Shown: positions 31,712-42,670 of the stretch, in pieces
Layout of the letters: every line of letters begins with the position of its first letter
Numbering within the stretch: position 1 is the first letter of the stretch
NCBI GenBank assembly: GCA_027943245.1
Contig: JANDJZ010000145.1
Span: 1 to 47,500 of the forward strand
Origin: Acanthamoeba sp. SK_2022b
Taxonomy: Eukaryota; Discosea; Longamoebia; Acanthamoebidae
Length of the DNA stretch: 47,500 nt
Direction: 5' to 3'
The notes under the pieces: generated by a model
What the model was told of the DNA's origin: nothing
Seen by the model: only the letters and a program-made list of their open reading frames with translations
The model's database searches: none
Made by a program: the position numbers and the translations under genes

Positions 31712-32509
31712 ATGATGAGTGCAGACGGGGCACCGTGCGTACAGGCACGTCCCTTACGCTGGCTGAGGAGGTTGTTAGGACTGGGGGGCGCTGACAACGT
31801 GTGCACCACACAGGGCGTGGTGCTCGGTCCACCAAACAGCGGAAAGGCCATCCTAGTGGAGCAGTTGTGGTTCAAGGGGATGACTCACCCCCACGCCCAA
31901 AGGTCCCGTGACACTCGAGAGGTAGACCTCCATGCGTGGTTCAGGTTTTTCAGGAGTGAATATTCTACTGATAAAATGGCTAATTGTGGTGTAGAGGCTG
32001 GGTGGCCACCTTGTGCGCTCCGATCGGGTGGAGCGAGAACGAGGCATCACCATGCGGATCAGGTTCACGCTGTCCGATACGGCATGCATGGTACACACAT
32101 GACCACTCACCTTTCTTACCCAAGTAGAGCCTTCACGATCCGGCCGAGGCAGAAGTCGCTAGCCATGTTAAGTGTGCCTACGCTGGCATACCTCCCCCAC
32201 ACCTGCATACGCGGTGCAGGCGTCGTACGGCTCTAACTTCACCTTCTACACATACCCCTCGTTCATCGCCGTATGTGGGTTGCTCACACACGTGTCGACG
32301 ATGGGGCAGTCCGACTTTGCCCTGCTGGTGGTCTCTGCTGTACGGCAGGAGTTCGAAGCGTGCATGGCCGACCATAGCAAGTCCTCGCTTTTCGAGTGTG
32401 CCCTGGTCGCCAAGTAAGACCCAGCCTGACTTGCACATCTCATACTTGACCGGCAGCACATTTGCTTACGCTCTTCGTGCCGGTCTCTCTCTCTCTCTCT
32501 CTCTCTATG

Positions 32510-32608
<99 letters not shown>

Positions 32609-35201
32609 CACGCACGTCACATTCATGTGCTATCACAGAGGTTTGGGCATGAACCAGCTCATAGTCGTGATCGCCAAGGCCGATGCCGCGCGAAGGGAGC
32701 TTGAGGGTGCCGACAACCTGCAGCAGCGCCACGAAACGTTGCTCAACGATCGGCTGAAAGCAGTCATCGACCTTCTGCTTCACGTGCGATTCAAAAGGCA
32801 AGAACCCCCTCCCCCCTTTCACCCCAACCCGTTGCGCTCTGCCATCGCTCACACAAACGGCACTACGCAGGGAGAACATACTGGCAGTGGTGACGGACGC
32901 GTTGACGGAGCAGGGCATCCAGACCCCCTTTTTCGAGACGGGCCTGTGCCTGGAGGACGCCTTCGACAGGATTCGGTCTGCCCCCCCCCCGCGCCGAGTC
33001 AGACATCTCGACGCTCACGCACTCGCTCCTGTGTGCGGTGGCCTGGTGGTCGACAGGGTGGAGGACCTGCCCCTGTACAAAACGCGGGTGAGGCAGGAGG
33101 ACCCACCGACCGCGCCCTACCGACACGTCATCCTGGGCGCCTATCGGATAAGCGGCGTAGGCACCGTCACCTACGGACGGGTCGTCTCCGGGCACTTGAA
33201 CATCAGGCACCCGCCTCGCCCTCGCCCTCGTGCCAGCCAGAAGTGGCGATGCTCGTGCGAGACAGGGTGCTTACCTGCGCTTAGCAGAGGTAGCGCGAAG
33301 AGGCTGCTGCTGAGCTACTACGCCCAGGACCGAACGGAGGAGCTTGGTTACGTCGGCGCTACGGGCGCCGAATCGTTCCATCAGGTAGACCGCCGATGGC
33401 GTTGGTTCCAAGTGTGCACTGCCCCCCCCCCCCCGTCCACACGCTGACGCGCCGGCGGCGCAGAATCTGGACCCGAGCAGAGCCGGAGCATTGCTTGGCG
33501 TCCGCGTTACGCAGTCTAGTCCCCGGTCTTACGCGCCCGGTGCGCGCCCATCGTTAAGCCCGACTCGTCTTGGATTGACTGTGTGGCCTCTACTCGGTTG
33601 CTACGAACAACACACACAACACTCTCACACACCACACAGGTATGGTGGCGATGAAGGCGGAGGAGGACGAGCAGAGCGCGCTCCAGCCGACGGTCGTCGA
33701 ATTCACGGTCTCCGTGCGCGCGGTCAACCCCACCACGCCCAAGGTGCGCGTGAAGCAGCAACCTGCCCGCCCTCCGATGCTCCCCCTTCCATACAAAACT
33801 CATCGCCAGTTATCAAAACAGGGCCGAAAGGTGCTGGTGGTGGGCCAGGACGTCCAAGTGTGCAGCCACGCAGCGGTGGTGCGGTGCAAGGTACACGCCT
33901 TGCTCGCGGAGTCATGACGACCGACGCGGCCATGGATGCTGACACCGTGCCCATCATGGTCGCAGGTGATGGCCATACTCAACGTCAAGCGAGGCAACGC
34001 GGAGCCCATGGGCGGCCTACGACAGATGCACGTTGGCGAAGGTATACCGACTCTGTGCGTGGAGGCGCCTTTGTTGCTCGCAACGCAATGCGCGCGTTTG
34101 ATCGAGCTGACCGGGTCGCGACTGCTGGCTGGTCTGGCGTTGCCGTCCGCAAACAGTGGGCGAGGTGCGGCTGCGGCCCTACGTTGGAGTCGTGGTCGAG
34201 CCGTTCGATGTCTGCCCCCACCTGGGCCGCGTGCTCATCCGAGACACCGTCACAGTACCTCCACGCTCCAAGACCTGCCCCGTTTCCATTGAGTAACGTT
34301 ACGTGTGGGCGTGTTGTGTGATGTGATGTTGGTGTGATGTTATAGTTGGCGTTTGGTAAGGTGCTGCGGATCGTGCGTCGATACAAGGACAGCTTCTTGC
34401 GCATTGTGGGCGATCCGGAGCAGTTGTGGCAGCTCCTCACCAAGGAACCGGCCTGCCTACTGGGCCGCGACAAACACAACAACACCCTCCTCCACCTCCT
34501 CATCGACGGGGTACACCCACACCTCGAATATCCCGATGACCATCGTTTCCACGCACGCCACCGCGTGATTACCAGTCAGCGCCTCAACCCACGCGCGCTT
34601 GGCCAGGGATACCAGGGAGCAGAGGCAGTGGTGCAGGAGGTGGAGCGCCGCTTTGGGCGGATCGCGGCTCAGCGGCTGATGCGGGTCAGAAACCACAAGG
34701 GGGAAACGGCCATCCATCTCGCCCTCAGGGCAGGCACGTGTGGCACAGAGTTGTGGTCTTTCTACATGTGGGTTGTGGTTGTTAGTGTCTCTCACTACTG
34801 GCGACAACTGTGCCCAGGCTTGTTTGAGGTGACTGCTGTACTGCTGTCCTTTGGCGCTCCGTTGATGCCCAGCGCGTTGGAGCAGGCCCGTGTCAGCAAG
34901 CTGTGGAAGAAGGCTGTGGCGTCGCCTGTCGAATACCTATGTCGGCGTGTAGGCGCACCGGGCAGGCGAAGCCCGCTGAACCTCGCCCTGCTGTGCCTGG
35001 TCGTGCTCACCCAAGACAGGTAACCTCTGCGTGTGCGCGTTGGAACTTTCCTCCTTCAAAGCGCTCCAGAAACTCAGAGTGAAATCCAGGGGCGACTTTA
35101 CCAATCTGGAGGAGATGCTGCCCGCCAAAGCGATGCAAGAGCTGTACGCCGTTGCCCTCCGCTCGCTCTCAAATTCGAGGAAAGAATTCGCTATTAAATA
35201 A
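31712..35201 (+). CDS. Degenerate eEF1A/eRF3-like GTPase fused to ankyrin repeats
   Basis: Translation-factor-like protein. Exons 31712-31738, 31814-31921, 31995-32090, 32220-32413 and 32639 onwards keep frame. The G domain is like eEF1A: VVLGPPNSGKAILVEQLWFK, RVERERGITMRIRF, MGQSDFALLVVSA and LGMNQLIVVIAKAD. Nucleotide-binding residues are altered: GKS/T is GKA (31844-31849), the DAPGH position reads TYPSF (32250-32264), and NKMD is AKAD (32673-32684). Domain 2 has APYRHVILGAYRISGVGTVT then YGRVVSGHLNI. Domain 3 has VEFTVSVRAVNP and GVVVEPFDVCPHLGRVLIRD. An intron (34255-34345) joins TVT to LAFGKVLRIV, completing domain 3 as in eRF3 (TIAIGKVLKL). The frame then runs into ankyrin-like sequence (HNNTLLHLLIDG, NHKGETAIHLALRAG, VTAVLLSFGAPLMP) and stops at 35201. 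A merge with the next gene is possible but not shown. Confidence 0.75.
32487..32607. repeat. (CT)n then (TG)n intronic repeat
   Basis: About ten CT units (32484-32506) followed by about 48 TG units (32511-32607) inside the intron that precedes the G4-motif exon of the eEF1A-like gene. It is the longest pure dinucleotide run in the window. Confidence 0.95.
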
Positions 35202-35262
35202 AAATACAAATCAAAAAAAAACGCCGGCAAACGCTTCCTGTTGTATCTAGTGTGTAAGGCAA

Positions 35263-37864
35263 ATGGGTGCAACACATCCGCTTGGCCGTTCTCGTCAGGG
35301 CAACCCTGGTTTGGATCCCAACCCTGACGTACCTCTGGCCTTCGAGCGCGTAGGCTCTGATGACCAGCCCGAAGACCCAGGTACGATGGACAACGCTACT
35401 ACACCGGTCTCTTAGCTTCGCGCTTACAGCCAGTCGCAGCCTGGAAGAGCGAGATGGAGATGGCGATGTTTGGCTACCCGAGCCCTGGCTGCGAGGCCGA
35501 GATGTGGAAGCTAGCCGTGGACAAGAGATACCTCCAGTACCCGGCACCGACCTCCTGACCGGAACGGTTTTACACCTAGCGGCACTCATCACCTGACAAA
35601 GGCCAGGAGATGGAGGCGATGCTGGAAGCGTTCAAGGCGTACGATCATGTCGGTACAAACCCGAGCAAGGCAGCTAAGATAGCTCGAGCTGCCCTCGAAA
35701 TCGCGCCAACGCGCTGCCCTGAGGCCTACATTGTACTCGCCCTGTGTAAGGCCACTTCACTGGAGGAGGCCCTCGAGTTCTATAAGTACGTCTTTTGTCC
35801 GCAAGAGCCAATCGCGCTAAACAAACGTTGACTACTATGCCTCGCGTATGACAGGAAAGCGGAGCAGGCGGGCAGGGACATGCTGAAGGACCCCAAAGTG
35901 CGCCTCAAGATGCGCGAGGGGATGTGGGAAGACCTCCACTTGCGTCCCTACTTCCGGGCCATCCATGGACAGGCCAACACTCTACGCAAGATGGGACGCT
36001 TCCGTGAGGCCTATGATAAGTACCTCAAACTCGAAAGATATGATAACACTGGGTTCACGATGAGGTACTCCACCGCTCGATGCCTTGCAGGCGAGGTCAG
36101 AAAGAGGTGTAAGCCTTCTCGTGGACATTCTAAGGTCCATAGAACCTGGATCGGACGCCCAAGCTAGCTTTCGCTACCACATGCCTGCCGTCATGTTGGC
36201 CCTGGGCCGAACCGAGGATGCCTCTAGCTACATCGCCGGATGGGACAGCGTGGCCCACCTGGTCAACTCCACCAGCAGTGCGTCTTGCTTTAATCATTCG
36301 CATTTGCTGAGTCGTACCAACCCAGACATCTGGGCACCAGTCCTTTGTTTGCGTTTCACGCAAGCCCTGATCGAGAGAAGAGTGTGCTTTGCCAAGCTGG
36401 GAGAGTACATCATGGATCCGCTGCTCAACACCGCCCTTGACGCGCCAGCGGTGTTGCCTTACTTGACCGGTCGTAAGCCGTTGCCTGGCGGTCGCCTACC
36501 GCTGGCCTTCCTCCCCGCTAGCCTCTGTGCGTCAGTCTGCTACGTGCGCTCCTACGGCGAGTTCTGGAGACAGACTCCGGGTGCCATCGAGTGGGCTCAG
36601 AAGACTGCAAACACCGCCTTCGCCGTCCTCATGTTCAGGTTGGTCACTAATCCATATGTTGGCGCGTATACTATAACAGAACCAACGTCTTGTTAAGAGA
36701 GCAAAATACCAAGAGCCTGGAGATTATTGGCCTAAGACCGGACGTGGTGTCGCTGCGGAGGCTCTGCTTCGAGGACGGCGGCATCTATCCAAACATGCGC
36801 ATCTCCATCTTCGACGGTACCACGCTGCTGATGGAGGCCCTGCTCACCCCACACGTTCCCATCGATCGCAAGCCCGCCATGCTGCGTGTTCTACTCGCGG
36901 CCGGCTGCGACCCGTCTCGTTGTGACGACAACGGGTATCGACTCTTGACCCATTTTGTGGCTTCTTTGCGAGCTCAAGTCTTTGACCGCATGCTGTGGTC
37001 CAGCCTCAACGTAGTGCACAAGGCGTGCTACTACGAGCAGGACACGGAGTGTCTCAAGGCTCTCCTGGAGACTGGCTACGACGCATGTGCCGATGATCCG
37101 GGTGCTCCCGTTCCTTCGCCCATGCACATGACTCTCAACCAAGGTCCGCGGCATAACATATGAATGTGGATGTCGTGTAGGTTTGTTATCTCTGATTGAA
37201 TGATTGTATGTGCGAGATGTGTGCAGGCAATTGGCGATCGACGGAGATCATCCTGTCCAGTCTGCCCAAGGACTCGCCCTACCTGCTGCAGGCGTATCTG
37301 TTCCGTTGGTACGCCGAGCTGGCCCGCTCAGGCGTCTATCTCTGCCTCCGCAAGGGCATCAAGTGCCGGCGCTGCTGCGGCGATCGCGTCCCGCACTCCA
37401 CGGACCCCGACCTCTTCGAGCGTGCGGTCGACGTACTGCTCAACTACGGGCTCAACCCCACATACGCGGTCGATAGCGAGATGAGCAAACACCCCTTGTA
37501 CCCTCCCCTAGCTCCTGCCAATTGCACAGCCACGCCTGCCAATGTCCTTACGTGTGGATTGACCAGGCACCAATACGCCAAGACCCAAGCCGCACTGCGC
37601 CGAGCCCGTGACCCTGCAACGCCCTCGCTGGCGTGCGCTGCTCTGCCGACGCGCAAGGCGATGCGGGCAGGCAACGCGACGGCCGACGGCGGAAAGAAGC
37701 TGTGCGCGCAGTGCAGCGTGGCGGAGGCCGGCAAGGTGTGCGGCGGATGCAAGCTCGAGTGGTACTGCTCTCGCGAGTGCCAGGCTGAGCACTGGAAGCG
37801 ATCCCACAAGGCCGCCTGCTCCAAGGCCTACCTCCGATCATCACACCAGCTGCAGCAGCGATAA
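35263..37864 (+). CDS. TPR, ankyrin and MYND zinc-finger protein
   Basis: Probable exons start at 35263-35380 and 35430-35566, then 35607 onwards; an ATG at 35610 is an alternative start. TPR-like region: AYIVLALCKATSLEEALEFY and LRPYFRAIHGQANTLRKMGR then FREAYDKYLKLERYD. Near 36105-36120 the frame shifts by one base with no usable splice pair; coding resumes with VSLLVDILRSIEPGSD. A conserved part resembling the end of ST7-type TPR proteins follows: PYLTGRKPLPGGRLPLAFLP and GEFWRQTPGAIEWAQ. Ankyrin-like: FDGTTLLMEALLTP, MLRVLLAAGCDPSRCDDNGY and CLKALLETGYDACADD. The C-terminal MYND finger, LCAQCSVAEAGKVCGGCKLE then WYCSRECQAEHWKRSHKAAC, has the full C-x2-C, C-x2-C, YC-x3-C, H-x3-C pattern for two zinc ions and protein binding. 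Substrate or partner unknown. Confidence 0.75.
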
Positions 37865-38057
37865 CAGGCAATGGATGGTAGAGGCCTGTCTGTTTCCTTT
37901 TCACGAACATGGTCGCGCTGCGTTGGCTGCAGCCCGCGCCATTTGGGTTGGCACAATCAAGCCAATGACAACATCTGTTCTTTTGGATTGCCAGCAACTT
38001 GGCCAACCTTAAGTGTTCTTATCAACGTTGTCTTCACTGAGCAAACATCCACCCCAT

Positions 38058-41000
38058 CTACTGGTGGCTCTTCTTGTGTTTGAGGATCTGGATGGGGGTC
38101 ATCTCGTAGCGCTTCTGGCACACGGGGCACAGCCACCCGCTGTCGCTCTCCTTCAAGGCGTCGGTGTCGGCGGCGGCCACCTCCTGGCGCGATGCTTCGT
38201 CGACCATGTCCTTGCCCTCCGCCGACGCCGGCGGCTTGCCGCACTGGGCCTGGTGCGCGGCGATGTCCTCCAGCGCGAAGATGAAGCTGCCCCCACACGT
38301 GTCGCATCTGCAGGCCAAGCCCCCCCCCACGACTCGTCAGCACACAACACGCGCTGTTTGCCCCCCCCCCCTCTTTTTCCAAACCGCGGTGGCGCGTAAC
38401 TTCCAGTGCTTGCGGAGGTGGGAGCCGGTGAAGCCGGCGGCGATGGTCTTGTGCTGGCGCAGGCTGCCGTAGCGCAGATAAGCGTTGACCCGCCACCCGC
38501 CCTTTGTCGACTCAAAGTCGGCGTGCTCCCTCGCCCTCACCGCTGCGCGCGCACAACGCGAGACCGCGAGATCAGGGCCCACGACACGCGACACGCGCGG
38601 CCAGCGAGAAAGGCGCGGAGGCCGGCGCACCTTCGAGCTCCTCCATGGCGTCCTTGGCCTGGCTGGCGGCGTGGGGCTGGTCCTCGGCGGTCCTGCTGTT
38701 GACGGTGAAGAACATGGCGTGGAACTCGGACGGCTTGATGCGCGCCATCTTGAACGAGATCGCCGTGTCCAAGAACTCGGCCAGCTTGCCTGCTCACACG
38801 CCACACGCCACGCAACACACGCGCGCGCGTGCTGAGCAATTGGCCGGCAAACGGAGCAAGGGGGGGGGCTTGCACGAACCAGCCAGCTGGTCCTCGTCGC
38901 AGGCGATGGTGTGGTCTCGGCTCTCGCGATGGATGCGCGCGATGGTGGGCGGCACGTTGGGCGGCATGGCCTGCCGCGACTCGCCATCGGCGTCGGCGTC
39001 GTCGAGCAGGCTGCGCGTCGCGAGCGTCTCGCGCAGCTCGTCGGGCACGATCGCCTCCTCCTCGCCCTCGCGCCCCTCGCCCGTCGTCTCGCGCCTCCCG
39101 TCGCCGTCGCCGCGCCCTCGTCTACGTCGCCTGCGCTTGCCGGCCAGCTTTCGGTGAAGAAAGTTCTGCAGCAGCAGCCGCAGCTGGTGGATCACCAGCA
39201 GCAGGCGCTCGCCCGTCCTGCCCGAACACGCACACACGCACGCACACGCACACGCACACACGCACAGAGGTTTATGAGTAAGGGAGGACAAGCGGTGAAG
39301 AGAGAGGAGTCGACGACGCACTTGCCGCTGTTCAGTTCGACCTCGAGCCAATTGTCGACCGCCAAACGCGCGCAGTCGGCCGTCGTGTCGACTGCGAGGG
39401 GACAAAAATCAATAAAAATAAAATAAAATAAAAATAAATAAATAGAAATATATCAAGTGCGTTGCAGTACTGGTGTTGGCGAAGAGGAGGAGCGTGTGGA
39501 GGGCCGGGCAGCGGGTGACGTTGACGGCGTAGGGCTTGTTGGTCTCCAGGAGCGACACGTAGGCGAGCAGGTCGGTGAGGGTGATCTGCTTCGCCTCGCT
39601 CCCGAACACGCTCGTCGGATGTAAGATCACAAACTCCTTCCACCTGCACGCCATTTAATTATAATTATCAAATATATTTTAAAAAAAATTAAAAATCGAA
39701 ATTAAAAATAATTCATAATTCGTCACGTGCGTTGGGGGCAGGAGTGAGAGCGGCGCACCTGGTGTGGAACAGCTGGTCGCTGTCCCGTCGCACGGGGTTG
39801 AGCTCGTCAGCCACGGCGATGTTGGGATACAGCCCTGACACCCCCCCCCCACATGTTAGCCGGACAATCGCACACGCACACGCACACGCACACGCACACG
39901 CACACGCACACGCACACACGCACACGCACACACGCACACACGCGCACGCACACACGCGCAGCGCAAGGAGAGCAGTCGGTACCGGAGGCGAGGATGACCT
40001 TGAGGAGGTTGATGTCGTGGAGGGAGAGCTCCCGCGCCGAGTCCTTGCTCAGCCGGTCGAGGTCGTGCGTGAGCATGAAGTCCAGCTCCCGAATGTCCAC
40101 CTCTCCCTCCTCCTCCTCCTCCTCCTCCTCCTTCATCTTGTCCTTCTCCTTCTCTTTGGTCGTCGCTGTCTGCTGTGTCGTCTCGGCTGCGGTGTGGGCG
40201 GCCTGCTGGTGCTCGAGCTCTTCGTCGAAGCGCAGCACGCGCCGCTTGCGGGAGCTCTCGCGCTCGCGCTGGAGCAGGCGCAGCTGCCGCCGCTTCCGCG
40301 CGATGTCCCGCCGCCGATCGCGCTGCTGGCGACCAACACACACACGCACACGCAACCGCCACCGCAACCGCCACCTTAAGCTTCGGCCTGCTCAAGCGTC
40401 GCGTGTCGGGGAGGGGTCATACGCGGCCGTGCCCATGGCCGCCCGTGAGCTCGTCGTAGTCGCCGTCGCCGCCGTCGCCGCCGTCGTCGTCACGGGAGGA
40501 GAGGAGGCCGTTGTCGAGGAGGATGTCCTTGAACTGCCCCTTGAGCTTGGCGATCTCGTACATGCGCTGCTCCTCCACCGAATGCGCCTTGCACCAGCCT
40601 CGCGAGGCCTGCCCACGTGTGTGGGGGGGGGGCACGCGTCAAGTCCAATCGTGTCGCGCGCGCGCGCGTTGCGTTGTGTGAGTTGGTCGAGAGGGGGGGA
40701 GCAGGCCAGCCGCTGTCGCGGTACCCGAGGCTTGGACGTCTTGAGCTTGAGCCACTGGTCGAACAGGTTGAGCAGCGTGAAGGCGTCCCCGTGCGGCGAA
40801 TCGAACTCGTGGCGTGCCTTTTTTTCCCAGATTTATTAAAAGATTATATTATTATAATCCGTTATTTTTTTGTATTTATCTGAAAAAGGAAATAGGGATC
40901 CGTACGGTGGAGTCAAAGTTGCCGCGAGTAACAAAGGGCGATTGGACGGTCAGCGCCGCTGCCATGGTCAGCACCGGATCGAGAATATGGAACAGCTGGA

Positions 41001-41375
41001 CAGACGACGCGCAATTTAGCATTAATTAATCTATTTTAAAATAATAATAATAAATAGAAATGAAAAAAAAATAATAAATATGAATGGCATGCGCACTGAT
41101 CCCAGGACGAGCATCTTGCCGACGGGAATGTCGACGGGCAGCTGGGCGAGCATGCCCCCGAGCGGCGTGAGGCGGTAGGTGCCGTCGCCGCAGCCCGTGA
41201 CGGCCTGGTGCTGCTGCAGGTTGAACAGGGAGGCCTCCAGCTTGTCCTCCGACGGGCGCTCGATGTACTGGAACTCGCGCGGGTCCCGCACCCCCATCGC
41301 AATCATCTGCAGAATGATCTGGAATCGCACACGCACACACGCACACACGCGCGCGCACATGGCACGCTGTGAGAG

Positions 41376-41466
<91 letters not shown>

Positions 41467-42164
41467 GAGGGAGTACGGATTCGAGGGGAATGCGTTGAAT
41501 CTCGGGGATGGAGTAGGGCAGGAGGTGGGCGTAGATCTCCTGCGAGTAGAGGCGGTAGCACACCCCGGGCCCCGTGCGGCCGGCGCGGCCCTTGCGCTGC
41601 TCGGCCGACGCGCGCGAAATCCAAAAGCTCTGCAGCGACGACATCTTGGTCTCGGCGTTGTAGCCCATCTCCTTCACCTTCCCTGCACCGTGTCAGACCA
41701 GGTCAGCACTTTCGCGTAATTATTGTTATGAAAAATATTAATATTAATTTATTTCAATGTTTTTTATTTTTTTAATTGTTTTTTGTTCACCTTTCGTATA
41801 TTTAATTTATATATTATATTATTAAATTGAATTAAATTTATTCCCGGGAAAGGTGAGCCGTGCCTGAGTCGATGACGAAGCGGATGCCGTTGATGGTGAT
41901 GGCGGTCTCGGCGATGTTGGTGGAGATGATGCACTTGCGCACGCCCTCCTCGACCGGGTCGAACACCTTCTCCTGGTCCTCCACCGAGAGGGCCGAGTGG
42001 AGCGGGAGGATGATCCACCGACGGGTCGTCGCCGCGTACCCCCGCATCTCCTCCGCCAGGCACATGATGTCGCTCATCCCGCTCACGAATATCTTCGGCC
42101 GAGGAAGAGAAAGAGAGGGAGAGAGGGGCAACCCAACACCACACCGACAATCAGCCTCCAATCC

Positions 42165-42230
<66 letters not shown>

Positions 42231-42611
42231 TACCAGCAAGTCGCCACGTTCCTCCTGGGGGAACTGCTCGTCGATGCGCTGCATGATGGCGAGGTAGGGC
42301 TTGGGGTTGACAGGACCGCCGGCCTTGGGCAACGGTCGCGCGACTGCCAGAGCCGACGATGTGGTCAGATTGTGGTGGGGAGAGGAGAGGAGGAGGAGGA
42401 GGGGGGGTAGCGACAGGAGGGCGAGCGGGTACCGTCGGGCGCGGCTGCCTCGGCGTCGGAGGTCGAGGCCGGCTTGGCCAGGTCCTTGTACAGCAGCTGG
42501 TCCTCGGGCAGCGGCACGTACTCCACCTCGACGGGGTACATCCGCCCGGGCACCTACGCCACGCCCTCGTCAACGACCACGACCACGAAAACCACCGACC
42601 ACGAAAACCAC

Positions 42612-42670
<59 letters not shown>

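Noticed and set aside
32246..32626. Long poly-Thr/His or poly-Val/Cys reading frames over CA/TG runs
   Set aside because: Open frames arise from the dinucleotide repeat itself and lie in an intron. The same applies at 39-88, 30690-30802, 42172-42230 and 45366-45478.
35564..35592. GTVLHLAALI read as a complete ankyrin helix ending at a stop codon
   Set aside because: The segment has a donor at 35567 and an acceptor at 35606 that remove it and keep the frame open into the TPR part, which is the simpler model, although ankyrin coding cannot be fully excluded.
38434..39426. Arg/Ala-rich plus-strand frames opposite the helicase 3' half
   Set aside because: Shadow frames; the minus strand encodes conserved DHX34 C-terminal sequence through this region.
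42579..42669. Regular hexamer array resembling a CRISPR-like array
   Set aside because: Units are contiguous hexamers without spacers, inside a eukaryotic intron. It is a simple tandem repeat.
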